From contig NZ_AP023262.1 of NCBI RefSeq assembly GCF_016756615.1, positions 1,486,501-1,550,500 on the forward strand: a stretch of DNA of 64,000 nucleotides. Direction: 5' to 3'. The notes below the pieces were generated by a model, which made no database searches, had not been told where the DNA came from, and worked only from the letters and a program-made list of their open reading frames with translations. This document shows positions 24,283 through 33,560 of the stretch, one piece after another (positions within the stretch are counted from its first letter, which is position 1; each line of letters begins with the position of its first letter). Position numbers and translations under genes: made by a program. Source of the DNA: Mesorhizobium sp. L-8-3. GTDB lineage: Bacteria; Pseudomonadota; Alphaproteobacteria; Rhizobiales; Rhizobiaceae.

Positions 24283-25661
24283 ACAACACCGGCGTCATCG
24301 ATCGTTTCCTCGCGACCTTCACCGCCTACATCGATTCCGGCTTCGGTCTCCTCGGCGGCGAGGTCGCCTTCCTCACCTCCACCCTGATCGTCATCGACAT
24401 CACGCTCGCCGGCCTGTTCTGGGCCTGGGGCGCCGACGAGGACGTGCTCCAGCGGCTCGTGAAGAAGACGCTCTATATCGGCCTGTTCGCCTTCATCATC
24501 GGCAACTTCAACAATCTTGCCGGCATCGTGTTCAGGTCCTTCAGCGGGCTCGGCCTGAAGGCGGGCGGTTCGTCGCTCTCAGCGTCCGAGCTGCTTCAGC
24601 CCGGCCGCGTCGCCCAGGTCGGCATCGACGCCGGCGATCCCATCCTGAAGGCCGCCGGCGAGCTTATGGGCTACATCTCCTTCTTCGAGAACTTCGTGCA
24701 GATCATGGTGCTGATGATCGCCTGGCTGATCGTTCTCGTCGCCTTCTTCATCCTGGCGGTGCAGATCTTCGTCACGCTCATCGAGTTCAAGCTGACGACG
24801 CTCGCCGGCTTCATCCTCATTCCTTTCGCGCTCTTCAACAAGACCGCCTTCCTTGCCGAGAAGGTGCTCGGCAACATTGTCGCCTCCGGCGTCAAGATCC
24901 TCGTGCTCGCCGTCATCGTCGGTATCGGTTCCGGCCTGTTTGACGAGTTCACCTCCGGCTTCTCGGCCGAGCCGACGATCACCGATGCGCTTGCACTGGT
25001 TCTCGGCGCGCTGTCGCTGATGGGCTTGTCGATCTTCGGCCCCGGTATCGCGACCGGCCTCGTCTCCGGTGCACCGCAGCTCGGCGCGGGTGCCGCCGTC
25101 GGCACCGGCCTCGGCGTTGCCGGTATGGGAGCCGCCGGTTACATGGGAGCTCGTGCTGGTCTCAGCGGCGCGGCCGGAGCGATCGGAGCCGGTGGGCGCA
25201 TGAGTGCGGCCGCTGCCCGTGGTGGTGTGCACCTCGCCGGCAGCGCATCGACCGCTTACGGCCTCGCCGCCTCGACCTCTGGGCAGACCGGAATGGGAGT
25301 GGTGGCGACCGGCCTCGGTGGTGTCGCCAAGGCCAGCGCGGGCGCGGCCTCCCAGTCGGTCAGGCATACCATGTCGCGTGCCGCAGACTCCCTCCGCTCC
25401 AGCCGCACGGCGGGCCGTACCACCGCATGGACGGCGACCGGCGGCCAGTCTCCCGTCGCCGGCATGCCGGAGACGGCGAACGACGCCGCATCAGCGTCCG
25501 CGGGTGTTTCCACGTCCTTAGGACCACCAGCCTGGGCCAACCGCATGAAGCGCGGCCAGGCCGTCAGCCACGGCGTGACCGCAGCTGCCCACGCCATCCG
25601 CTCCGGCGATCACGGCGGCGGCTCCATGTCCGTTTCCCTCGATCAGGATGACCGCCGATGA
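24279..25661 (+). CDS. trbL: TrbL, VirB6-type polytopic channel protein
   Basis: A 460-residue VirB6/TrbL protein. The N-terminal 270 residues hold about six membrane helices (for example LIVIDITLAGLFWAWG, VLMIAWLIVLVAFFILAVQIF and ILVLAVIVGIGSGLF). The C-terminal 190 residues are Gly/Ala/Ser-rich and low-complexity, which is normal for TrbL. It forms part of the inner-membrane translocation path. Both ends overlap neighbouring genes by four bases (ATGA). Confidence 0.92.
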   Translation: MNNTGVIDRFLATFTAYIDSGFGLLGGEVAFLTSTLIVIDITLAGLFWAWGADEDVLQRLVKKTLYIGLFAFIIGNFNNLAGIVFRSFSGLGLKAGGSSLSASELLQPGRVAQVGIDAGDPILKAAGELMGYISFFENFVQIMVLMIAWLIVLVAFFILAVQIFVTLIEFKLTTLAGFILIPFALFNKTAFLAEKVLGNIVASGVKILVLAVIVGIGSGLFDEFTSGFSAEPTITDALALVLGALSLMGLSIFGPGIATGLVSGAPQLGAGAAVGTGLGVAGMGAAGYMGARAGLSGAAGAIGAGGRMSAAAARGGVHLAGSASTAYGLAASTSGQTGMGVVATGLGGVAKASAGAASQSVRHTMSRAADSLRSSRTAGRTTAWTATGGQSPVAGMPETANDAASASAGVSTSLGPPAWANRMKRGQAVSHGVTAAAHAIRSGDHGGGSMSVSLDQDDRR

Positions 25662-26347
25662 ATCTCTTCAAGCGACCTACCGTGCGCTATGCGCGCACGC
25701 CCGAACACGAAACCCCTTACCAGCGCGCCGCACAGGTCTGGGACGAGCGCATCGGCTCCGCCCGCGTGCAGGCAAAGAACTGGCGGTTGATGGCCTTCGC
25801 CTCCCTGGTGCTCGCCGGCGGCTTCGCCACCGCGCTCGTCTGGCAATCGACCCAAGGCACGGTCGTACCCTGGGTGGTCCAGGTGGACAGGTTCGGCGAG
25901 GCACAGGCCGTAGCCTCGGCCATCGCCGACTACCGGCCCACCGATCCGCAGATCGCATGGCACCTCGCTCGCTTCATCGAGCAGGTCAGGAGCATCCCCG
26001 CCGATCCGGTCATTGTGCGGCAGAACTGGCTGCGCGCCTATGAATACACCACCGATCGCGGGGCCATCGCCCTCAATGACCACGCGAGGTCGAACGACCC
26101 GTTCGCGAAGGTCGGCAAGCAGCAGGTCGCTGTCGAGATCTCGAGCGTGATCCGCGCTTCGCCGGACTCGTTCCGCATCGCCTGGACCGAGCGCCGCTAC
26201 GAGAACGGCCAGATCGCCGGCACCGAGCGTTGGACCGCGATCCTGACCGTGGTGATCCAGCCTCCGCGAACGCCCGAGAAGCTCAGGGTCAATCCGCTCG
26301 GTGTCTACGTCAACGCAATCAACTGGTCGAAGGAGCTGGGGTCATGA
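25658..26347 (+). CDS. trbF: TrbF, VirB8-type assembly factor
   Basis: A 229-residue VirB8/TrbF bitopic protein: a cytoplasmic N-terminus (FKRPTVRYARTPEHETPYQRA), one membrane helix (MAFASLVLAGGFATALVW) and a periplasmic NTF2-like domain with VVPWVVQVDRFGEAQAV and the C-terminal RTPEKLRVNPLGVYVNAINWSKEL. It nucleates channel assembly. Start and stop overlap trbL and trbG. Confidence 0.93.
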   Translation: MNLFKRPTVRYARTPEHETPYQRAAQVWDERIGSARVQAKNWRLMAFASLVLAGGFATALVWQSTQGTVVPWVVQVDRFGEAQAVASAIADYRPTDPQIAWHLARFIEQVRSIPADPVIVRQNWLRAYEYTTDRGAIALNDHARSNDPFAKVGKQQVAVEISSVIRASPDSFRIAWTERRYENGQIAGTERWTAILTVVIQPPRTPEKLRVNPLGVYVNAINWSKELGS

Positions 26348-27387
26348 AGGGGGCAATTCAAACACACGTAGGACGGAAGGGCCGATATCGCTCAACAGTG
26401 CTGGCCGCTCTCTTTTCCGCATGCGCGGTCGCCGGTTGTGCCAGCAAATACACGCCGCCCGAAATCGACTATGACGATGCCGCTCCCGCGGTCCTGACTG
26501 CCGATCCGGTTGGTCCCGTCAAGGTGGTCGAGCTTCCGAAACCACTGCCGCTGCCCGGCCAGTTGAAGCCGGTCGATGGCGGCAAGGCCAAGCCCGAGCC
26601 GACCGACCCGAAGGCCCGTATCGCGCAGGCAAACGAGGCGGCCCGCATGCAGCCCGTCCGCAACGGCTTCATCAACGCCGTGCAGGTCTATCCCTTTTCG
26701 GCCGGAGCGCTCTATCAGGTCTATGCCGCGCCCGGTCAGGTCACGGATATCGCTTTGCAGCCCGGCGAGCAGCTCGTCGGCTCCGGTCCGGTCGCCGCCG
26801 GCGATACCGTGCGCTGGATCGTTGGCGATACCGAGAGCGGCGCCGGTGATCGCCGCCAAGTCCATATCCTGGTCAAGCCGACGCGGCCCGACCTTCAGAC
26901 CAACCTCGTCATCAACACCAACCTGCGCACCTATCACATGGAGCTGCGCTCGACTGAGAAGACCTACATGGCCTCGGTCTCCTGGCAGTATCCGCAGGAC
27001 CAGTTGATCGCGCTGCGCCGCCAGAATGCCCGTGCCGCCGAGGTCCAGCCGGTCGCGAGCGGTATCGACATTTCGAAGCTCAACTTTCGCTATCGCATAG
27101 AAGGCGATAGCGCACCGTGGAAGCCGCTGCGCGCCTTCGACGACGGCGCCAAGGTCTATATCGAATTCCCGTCCGGCATCGGCCAGGGCGAGATGCCGCC
27201 GCTCTTCGTTATCGGCCCCGCCGGCGATTCCGAATTGGTCAATTACAGGGTGCGCCAGAACTACTATGTTGTCGATCGCCTCTTCGCCGCCGCCGAGCTG
27301 AGGCTTGGCGACAAGAACTCCGCGAAGCGGGTTCGCATCGTCCGGACCGACGTCAGGCCGGCGCGCAGCGCGGGGCTGTTCCGATGA
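26344..27387 (+). CDS. trbG: TrbG, VirB9-type outer-membrane complex protein
   Basis: A 347-residue VirB9/TrbG protein. A lipoprotein-like signal ends in AVAGCASKY. The family core includes VQVYPFSAGALYQVYAAPGQ, TDIALQPGEQLV, TVRWIVGDTESG and the C-terminal FRYRIEGDSAPWKPLRAFDDG then YRVRQNYYVVDRLF. It builds the outer-membrane core complex with TrbI. ATG 26344 overlaps the trbF stop (ATGA); an upstream in-frame extension from 26230 falls inside trbF and is rejected. Confidence 0.93.
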   Translation: MKGAIQTHVGRKGRYRSTVLAALFSACAVAGCASKYTPPEIDYDDAAPAVLTADPVGPVKVVELPKPLPLPGQLKPVDGGKAKPEPTDPKARIAQANEAARMQPVRNGFINAVQVYPFSAGALYQVYAAPGQVTDIALQPGEQLVGSGPVAAGDTVRWIVGDTESGAGDRRQVHILVKPTRPDLQTNLVINTNLRTYHMELRSTEKTYMASVSWQYPQDQLIALRRQNARAAEVQPVASGIDISKLNFRYRIEGDSAPWKPLRAFDDGAKVYIEFPSGIGQGEMPPLFVIGPAGDSELVNYRVRQNYYVVDRLFAAAELRLGDKNSAKRVRIVRTDVRPARSAGLFR

Positions 27388-28577
27388 CTGGGAGGCCGGA
27401 TATCAAGGCCGAGCTACGCCTACGGCCCGAAGCGCCGAAGGTCACGCGGCTGTCGCGCAAGGTGCTGATGGGCTTAAGCGGCGTCAGCGCCGTCGCCATC
27501 CTCGGCGCGCTCGTCTGGGCACTCGATTCCAACCGTCGCGGCAACCAGCCCTCGACCGAGCTCTACGGCACCGACAACCGCACTCCCGCCGACGGCCTCG
27601 CCAGCCTGCCGAAGGACTATATCGGCATCCCGAAACTCGGCCCGCCGCTGCCGGGAGATCTCGGCCGGCCGATCCTCAGCGCGCAGGAGGAAGGCAAGCC
27701 TGTCGTCGCGCCAAACCTCCAGACGCCGCGCGCCGATCCCGAAGAACAGCGCCGGCTTGCCGAGATCGAGGCGGCCCGTGTCGCGGCATTGTTCACCAGC
27801 AGCCGCGGCGAGCGGCCGGTGGACGCGCAGCCTGCAAGGCCCAGCACGATCGATCCGGCGACCGGCTTAACGCTCCCGGCCGAGCCTCCGCCGCTCGATC
27901 CGGGCTCCGCCCAGAACATGCAGGATCGCAAGCTCGCCTTCGTCAATGCCGCCGCCGACCGCCGCACCGTCAGTTCGGATCGCGTGCAAGAAAAGGCGTC
28001 GCCCTATGTCGTGCAAGCCGGCACCATCATTGCCGCCGCCCTCATCACCGGCATCAAATCCGACCTGCCCGGCCAGATCACCGCCCAGGTTACCGAGCAT
28101 GTCTACGACAGCCCGACCGGATCGCATCTGCTCATCCCGCAGGGCGCGCGCCTGATCGGTCAATACGACAGCCAGGTCGCCTTCGGCCAATCGCGCGTGC
28201 TGCTGGTCTGGGACCGCATCATCATGCCCAATGGCACCTCCATCGTGCTGGAGCGGCTCCAGGGCGCCGACACCCAGGGCTATTCCGGCCTCGAGGACGA
28301 GGTGGACTATCACTGGGGTCAGCTCTTCAAAGCGGCGCTGCTCGCCACGCTGCTCGGGGTCGGCACCGAGATCGGCTCGAGCAACAACGAAAGCGAAATC
28401 GCCAAGGCCATCCGTGAGAGCGCCCAGGACACCGCCTCCGATGTCGGACAGCAGATCGTCCGCCGCCAGCTCAACATCCAGCCGACCCTCACCATCCGGC
28501 CGGGCTTCCCGGTCCGGGTCATCGTCAATCGGGATTTGGTGATGCAGCCCTATGGGGCCACGAAGGAGCGGTCATGA
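27384..28577 (+). CDS. trbI: TrbI, VirB10-type channel scaffold
   Basis: A 397-residue VirB10/TrbI protein: a cytoplasmic tail, one membrane helix (VLMGLSGVSAVAILGALVWAL), a Pro-rich periplasmic linker, and the C-terminal beta-barrel domain with VVQAGTIIAAALITGIKSDLP, LLIPQGARLIGQYDS and the final FPVRVIVNRDLVM. It spans the envelope and senses ATPase energy. ATG 27384 overlaps the trbG stop, and its stop overlaps the DUF2274 gene. Confidence 0.93.
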   Translation: MTGRPDIKAELRLRPEAPKVTRLSRKVLMGLSGVSAVAILGALVWALDSNRRGNQPSTELYGTDNRTPADGLASLPKDYIGIPKLGPPLPGDLGRPILSAQEEGKPVVAPNLQTPRADPEEQRRLAEIEAARVAALFTSSRGERPVDAQPARPSTIDPATGLTLPAEPPPLDPGSAQNMQDRKLAFVNAAADRRTVSSDRVQEKASPYVVQAGTIIAAALITGIKSDLPGQITAQVTEHVYDSPTGSHLLIPQGARLIGQYDSQVAFGQSRVLLVWDRIIMPNGTSIVLERLQGADTQGYSGLEDEVDYHWGQLFKAALLATLLGVGTEIGSSNNESEIAKAIRESAQDTASDVGQQIVRRQLNIQPTLTIRPGFPVRVIVNRDLVMQPYGATKERS

Positions 28578-28807
28578 CCAAGCTCAAGCTCTCCGCTATC
28601 CCCGACGACAAGCCGGTCAAGCTCACCGTCGAGCTGCCGGCTGCCGTTCATCGCGATCTTGTCGCCTACGCCGCGATCCTTGCCAGGACCAATGGCGATG
28701 CTGTGCCACCCGATCCGGTCAAGCTCGTCGCGCCCATGCTCCAAAGATTCATGGCGACGGACAAAGGCTTCGGCAAAGCGAAGCGGGGGAGCAACCGAAG
28801 TGTTTAA
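28574..28807 (+). CDS. DUF2274 protein, last gene of the trb operon
   Basis: A 77-residue protein of the DUF2274 family: MTKLKLSAIPDDKPVKLTVE then AAVHRDLVAYAAILA and KLVAPMLQRFMATDKGF. It resembles a small ribbon-helix-helix-like protein and follows trbI in most ICEs of this group. The start overlaps trbI by four bases. Function is unknown; a regulatory or relaxosome role is only a guess. Its stop meets the end of a leftward gene, so the trb transcript probably ends here. Confidence 0.87.
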   Translation: MTKLKLSAIPDDKPVKLTVELPAAVHRDLVAYAAILARTNGDAVPPDPVKLVAPMLQRFMATDKGFGKAKRGSNRSV

Positions 28808-29574
28808 CCGGCGTGTCCGGCGTTCTGTCTCGTAACGAGGCCAGCCAGCACGTCATAAGTGTCGGTTTCCGAAACCTCATCAGGTTCTGGCGTGGCTGGC
28901 GCCCCATCAAAGAGCAGGAGGGAGATCGACAGGCCCAGGCGCTGCGAAAATATCGTCAACTCGCGGACGGGCTCGCTACTACGTTGGAACCCCCAGATAT
29001 TTGCTTCCAGGGAAATCGGGGTCTCGGCATTCCCCCTCTGAGCGTCTGGTCCACGGGCAGCGATCGAAAGCGTTGGAATTTCCATCCCGCTTGTAATGAA
29101 TATCCCCGATCTAAGGGCTCGTTCGCTGGCTCGTCCCCAAAGGGCAAACCCGTCACGGGCAACAACCATCGCCGCTCGCTGATCTGTGAAGTCGATCCAT
29201 TTGCGCACGGCGGCCAGCAGAGAAACGCCGTAGCGATTGGTGACATGGTTCAAAAGCGACCGGGTGATCTCCCTGCCGCTCACTTGCTGGCGATCCTCCT
29301 GGGCAACCTGGGCATCCGTCGCATCCATCTTTTTCTGGCAGCCCAGGACAGCGTCGTCTTTCGTTTCGGATGCCTGTACGACAAGCGTAACCTCCCCGAA
29401 TTGATCGTGTACCAATACCAAAGGGAAGCAAGCCCGCCTTACCGGTGGGGTGTTCTTATGCCCGTCAGCGGACGCCTCAAGCCTGAGATCACCTGATATG
29501 AGATCCCCATTGGCCTGAGAGATGATCGGCGAACATCCTTGAATGAGCGCGAGGTATCTGAACTCTGGAAGCAA
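28804..29574 (-). CDS. Uncharacterised protein, start unresolved
   Basis: A leftward frame that looks like real protein in its C-terminal 200 residues (for example WIDFTDQRAAMVVARDG, FALWGRASERALRSGIF and QRLGLSISLLLFDG). I recognise no family. The frame stays open to 29952, but beyond about 29574 it is antisense to a forward gene. TTG 29574 and TTG 29421 are possible starts; neither has a good ribosome site. It ends against the DUF2274 stop and lies at the far end of the conjugation module, a common cargo position. Confidence 0.5.
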   Translation of the reverse strand: MLPEFRYLALIQGCSPIISQANGDLISGDLRLEASADGHKNTPPVRRACFPLVLVHDQFGEVTLVVQASETKDDAVLGCQKKMDATDAQVAQEDRQQVSGREITRSLLNHVTNRYGVSLLAAVRKWIDFTDQRAAMVVARDGFALWGRASERALRSGIFITSGMEIPTLSIAARGPDAQRGNAETPISLEANIWGFQRSSEPVRELTIFSQRLGLSISLLLFDGAPATPEPDEVSETDTYDVLAGLVTRQNAGHAG

Positions 29575-30414
29575 GCTATTCTGGCAAAGCTCTATGAGCG
29601 GCAACCACGCCCTGTTGACGTCGCGGTCGATGACGCGAATGCCACCGTAAAGGCGGCCGTTCCAGACGAGAACGAACTGTTCGATGCCATTGTGGATGAC
29701 CGACGACGCGACGGCTTGATCACGCACAGCAAACAGCGCGCGCCGGAAGGAATGGTCTTCGACGCGAAATTGACGGCTACGGGGATCAAGCACTACGAGA
29801 AAACCTATCTCTCGGCCGCGCCACGCAATGCGCCCATTCTCGCCGCGTTGAATCGGATACGCGACATTTTGATCGGCGTCGCGACCGGCGTGCCAAGAAT
29901 TCTGCAGGTCGACGCGGACTACCGCACGCTGTTCGGGGAGCTGAGCGACCAACTCGCCGCTCAGGGCATAGAGAACCCAGTTCCGTTTTCCGATCTTTGG
30001 CAGTGGTATGGGCGTTGGAGCAGCGGCGACCTTCCAAGCTATCCGTCACGCCGCCAATTCATTGCCGAGTTGATCGATCCCCTTACTGCTCAGCTGCGCT
30101 CCGGACGGGCGCCAGCCATCGTTGCTCATACGGGCTGGAGTCTTGTCGATCAGCAGATCGGCATTGCGCGCAAGAAGCTGGAAATCGCCAAGACGGAGGT
30201 TGAATATCAGAGCGTTGGACTCGTCTGCCGTGAGGCCCTTCTTTCCTTAGCCAAGGAAGTCTTCGTGGCCGCACGACATCCGATCCTCGACGGAAAGGCC
30301 GTTGGTCCTTCCGACTTCAAGAGGATGGCGGTAGTTTCTGTCCTTCGACCAGCGGGCAGCTCCGACGGCCCTATGCGCAAAATCTCGTTGACCAGCTTTC
30401 AGGATTGCAACTGA
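29539..30414 (+). CDS. Uncharacterised protein, probably truncated at both ends
   Basis: A 291-residue product with ordered sequence throughout, such as ENELFDAIVDDRRRDGLITHS and LDGKAVGPSDFKRM. The C-terminal segment VGLVCREALLSLAKEVF resembles the CREALISLAQ module that ends many hypothetical proteins linked to abortive infection or defence, but the usual continuation after the SDxKRM part is missing and the last 20 residues look like out-of-frame sequence. There is no ATG near the N-terminus (TTG 29539 is the first start after a stop). No catalytic motif is visible. It overlaps the divergent gene. Confidence 0.55.
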   Translation: MNEREVSELWKQAILAKLYERQPRPVDVAVDDANATVKAAVPDENELFDAIVDDRRRDGLITHSKQRAPEGMVFDAKLTATGIKHYEKTYLSAAPRNAPILAALNRIRDILIGVATGVPRILQVDADYRTLFGELSDQLAAQGIENPVPFSDLWQWYGRWSSGDLPSYPSRRQFIAELIDPLTAQLRSGRAPAIVAHTGWSLVDQQIGIARKKLEIAKTEVEYQSVGLVCREALLSLAKEVFVAARHPILDGKAVGPSDFKRMAVVSVLRPAGSSDGPMRKISLTSFQDCN

Positions 30415-31245
30415 CGGCCTCCGTGAAGGAGAGCTTCCGTCCGACGACCCGAAGCAAATGCCTGCTTGGTCGCGCATATCGCGTAGCGATGCTGCGTGGC
30501 GCGTTCCAGTCCTTTGAGGAGGCTCATGTGCGGCGCCTGCGCGCGATGAATCGCGCGGAGCCCAGTGGCGATCACGGGCACCTCGAAGCCCGCTTCCACG
30601 AGAAGCGCGCAGACCTCGTCCGCTTTGGCGCCATTCGAAAATTGCGGACGCGCAAGGATGCTACTATGACGCTCCGCCATCGCTTGATCCAGCCCACGGG
30701 CCGGCTCCGCCGTCCCGCCCCGAAGCCTTTCCACAAGCCTGCGCAGGCGAGCCGCGCAGGTCTCGGTGACGAAATCGCCGTCGACGATCAGCAGCAGCCC
30801 GCCCGGCTTCAGCAGCGAGAACCATTCGGCGAATGCCGCGCGCGGGTCGACTAGCGTCCAGACCAGGTGACGGGTGACGAGGACGTCGTAGCTTTCCATT
30901 TCCTTGAGCGTGCGTTCGGCATCGCCGAGCAGAAAGCGGATGCCGCTCACGCGCTGGGCAGCCTTCGCGCGTCCCTTGGCGAGCATTGTTTCCGACCAAT
31001 CCAGACCCGTGACCACGTAGCCCAGATCGTGCATGAGGTGGGATACGACGCCCGTTCCGCAGGCGAGATCGAGCGCGCGACGCCCTTTCCCCTGCCCCAG
31101 ATGCTTGAGAATCAGGGGCGTGCCAGGCCCGGCGCTCCCGTTCCGAGAAGATCTCGTGCCCGACCGAGAGGTCGAAGGTCCCCGCGCGTGCCGACCAGTA
31201 GTCGCGTATCTCGTCCCGCAGCGAAAAATTGGCCCCGCCCGTCAT
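30399..31245 (-). pseudogene. Class I SAM-dependent methyltransferase with a frameshift
   Basis: The ATG at 31245 starts MTGGANFSLRDEIRDYWSARAGTFD, a typical lead-in, but the frame changes at about 31115-31118, a run of four G on the plus strand. The next frame continues LILKHLGQGKGRRALDLACG (SAM motif I, completed by TG), then GYVVTGLDWSETMLAKG (motif II) and MESYDVLVTRHLVWTL, KPGGLLLIVDGDF, to 30399. One extra base (or two missing) explains the break. Intact length would be about 281 residues. It is divergent from the siderophore ABC genes, so it may modify a metal chelator or its receptor; that is an inference from context. Confidence 0.75.
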
Positions 31246-31300
31246 TCCGAATCCCTGTCGTGGCGCCAGTCTGGAATGGCTCTGAAAGATATTTCTTGAG

Positions 31301-31314
31301 AGATGAAGTCATCT
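31301..31314. promoter_or_regulatory. Palindrome in the divergent promoter before the metal ABC genes
   Basis: AGATGA-AG-TCATCT is a 14-bp perfect inverted repeat followed directly by TTTTATAA. It lies 43 bases before the substrate-binding-protein ATG and between divergent genes. A metal-responsive repressor site is possible, but the sequence does not match a Fur or RirA consensus that I can recall with confidence. Confidence 0.35.
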
Positions 31315-31356
31315 TTTATAAGCGGTCTATCGCAATCCATTTCAAAGGAGGGCGCG

Positions 31357-32496
31357 ATGAATTTCGGAAGGATCGCAGCAGGGACGATGGCGGCCGCTAT
31401 CGTGATCTTGTCAATGACGCTGGCCGCAAAGGCTGAGATGGTGAAAGTGACCGACGTCACGGGCCGCGAGGTCGAGGTGAACGTTCCGGTCGAACGGGTG
31501 ATCCTGGGTGAAGGCCGGCAGGTCTATCTCGTCGCGGCGCTCGACACCGAGGATCCGTTCAAGCGCATCGTCGGCTGGCGCGAGGACTTCAGCCAGGCCG
31601 ATCCGGACAACTACGCGGCCTATCTCGAGAAATTTCCTGGGATGGCGAAGATTCCCACCTTCGGCGGTTTCAAGGACGGCACCTTCGATGTCGAGCAGGC
31701 GGTGTCGCTCAAGCCCGACGTCATCCTGATGAACATCGAGTCGAAACAGGCGACCGAGGACGCGAAATATATCGAGAAGCTCGCCGCCGCCGGGATTCCG
31801 CTGGTCTATGTCGATTTCCGCGAGCGCCCATTCACCAACACCGAGCCCAGCATGCGTCTATTCGGCAAGCTGTTCGGCAAGGAGCAGCGCGCCGAGGAGT
31901 TCATCGCCTTTCGTGCCGCCGAGATCGCGCGCGTCACCGATGTCGCCGGGAACGCCAACTCCCCCCCGCCCAAGGTCTTCATCGAGCGGGCCGGCGGCTA
32001 TTCGGAAGATTGCTGCATGAGCTTCGGCGACGACAATTTCGGGAAGTTCGTCGAGATGGCCGGGGCGACAACATCGCCAAGGACATCATCCCCGGCACGT
32101 TCGGCACGCTCAATCCCGAACAGATCATCGCCTCGAACCTGGATCAGGTCATCGTCACCGGCGGCTGGTGGAAAGCCTATGTGCCGGGCGGCGCCTGGGT
32201 CGGGCGTCGGCCCCGGCCGCGACCGGGCCGAAGCGCTGCGCAAGCTGAAGGCGCTGACCGACCGGCCGGCGCTGACCGGCGTGAAGGCCGTCGAGAACGG
32301 CGAGGTGCATGCCAACTGGCATCAGTTCTACAACAGCCCCTACCAGTTCGTCGCCAACCAGCAGATGGCAAAGTGGCTGCATCCGGGTCTTTTCGCCGAT
32401 CTCGACCCCGAGGCGACCTTCAGGAAGCTGCACGAGAAGTTCCTGCCCGTCACCTACAGGCCGGGCCACTGGGTTTCGCTGACTGATGTCGATTGA
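31357..32496 (+). CDS. ABC transporter substrate-binding protein (iron-siderophore/cobalamin type) with a garbled internal segment
   Basis: A 379-residue periplasmic binding protein of the FecB/BtuF type with a signal peptide (AAAIVILSMTLAAKA) and the domain start VKVTDVTGREVEVNVPVERV. ATG 31357 has AAGGAGG upstream. The chain is open, but residues about 236-283 are out of frame: GGGG at 32062-32065 lacks one G, and GGG at 32202-32204 has one too many. In the other frame the segment reads GDNIAKDIIPGTFGTLNPEQ and continues sensibly to GGAWVG. Correcting both restores a normal lobe. Permease and ATPase genes follow directly, forming a complete importer. Confidence 0.8.
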   Translation: MNFGRIAAGTMAAAIVILSMTLAAKAEMVKVTDVTGREVEVNVPVERVILGEGRQVYLVAALDTEDPFKRIVGWREDFSQADPDNYAAYLEKFPGMAKIPTFGGFKDGTFDVEQAVSLKPDVILMNIESKQATEDAKYIEKLAAAGIPLVYVDFRERPFTNTEPSMRLFGKLFGKEQRAEEFIAFRAAEIARVTDVAGNANSPPPKVFIERAGGYSEDCCMSFGDDNFGKFVEMAGATTSPRTSSPARSARSIPNRSSPRTWIRSSSPAAGGKPMCRAAPGSGVGPGRDRAEALRKLKALTDRPALTGVKAVENGEVHANWHQFYNSPYQFVANQQMAKWLHPGLFADLDPEATFRKLHEKFLPVTYRPGHWVSLTDVD

Positions 32497-33560
32497 ATCG
32501 ACAGCCATCGGCCCACGCTCGATCGCACCGAGGGGCGCGGGCGCTACCGCGCCCTCGTCTGGCGTCGGCAGTTGTTCCTTGCCGGCCTTTGCGCCGCGCT
32601 GCTCTTCAGCCTCTGCGTCGACCTCGCGGTCGGTCCAGCCCGCTACGGACTCGGCGAGGTTGTGCGGGCGCTTCTTGCCCCTGATACGGTGCCGCAGCAG
32701 GTGCGCGTGGTGCTCTGGGAAATCCGCATGCCGGTGGCGCTGATGGCCATTGTCGTGGGAGCTGCGCTCGCGGTGGCCGGCGCACAGATGCAGACAATCC
32801 TCTACAACCCGCTGGCGAGCCCCTTCACGCTCGGCATATCCGCCGCCGCGAGTTTTTGGCGCGGCACTTGCACTGGCGTTCGGCGTGAGGCTCATCCCTG
32901 CCGCGGTCGAGTATGTAGTGCCGATCAACGCCTTCGTGATGGCGATGCTCGCCGCCTTCCTCATTCACATGCTGAGCGTCAAGCGCGGCGTGAGCGTGGA
33001 GACCATCGTGCTGCTCGGCATCGCGCTGGTCTTCACCTTTAACGCGCTGCTCGCGCTCGTCCAGTTTTTCACATCGGCGGAGACGCTGGCGGCCGTCGTC
33101 TTCTGGTCCATGGGCAGCCTCACCAAGGCCGCCCAAGCTTGCTGTCACTACTTTCATTCTCCTGGCTGTCCTGCCCATTCTCGCGCGGCGCGCCTGGGCG
33201 CTGACTGCGCTGAGGCTCGGTGAGGACAAGGCGGCCAGCTTCGGCGTCAAGGTCGGCCGCTTGCGGCTCGAGACGCTGATTCTGGTGAGCCTTCTCGCCG
33301 CCATCCCGGTCGCCTTCGTCGGCACCATAGGTTTTATCGGCCTTGTCGGCCCGCACATCGCTCGGATGGTCATCGGCGAGGACCAGCGTTTCTTCCTGCC
33401 GGCCTCGGCCTTGTCGGGTGCGCTCATCCTGTCAGCCAGGTCGGTCGTCAGCAAGGCGCTCATCCCGGGGACTGTCTTCCCGATCGGGATCGTCACTTCG
33501 CTGATCGGCATCCCGTTCTTCATCTCACTCATCCTGTCCAGCACGAGGCGCTCATGGTGA
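32486..33560 (+). pseudogene. FecCD-family metal-siderophore ABC permease, multiple frameshifts
   Basis: The gene can be rebuilt from three frames. ATG 32486 overlaps the binding-protein stop, but by about 32520 the coherent frame is the one reading [18 protein letters not shown] and [20 protein letters not shown]. At 32853-32857 a run of five T (four expected) shifts to [20 protein letters not shown] through FTSAETLAAVVFWSMGSLTK. At about 33126-33134 it shifts again to LAVTTFILLAVLPILARRAW and then VGTIGFIGLVGPHIARMVIG to the end. All FecCD hallmarks are present once corrected (about 357 residues). It is either decayed or the assembly has homopolymer errors. Confidence 0.75.
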
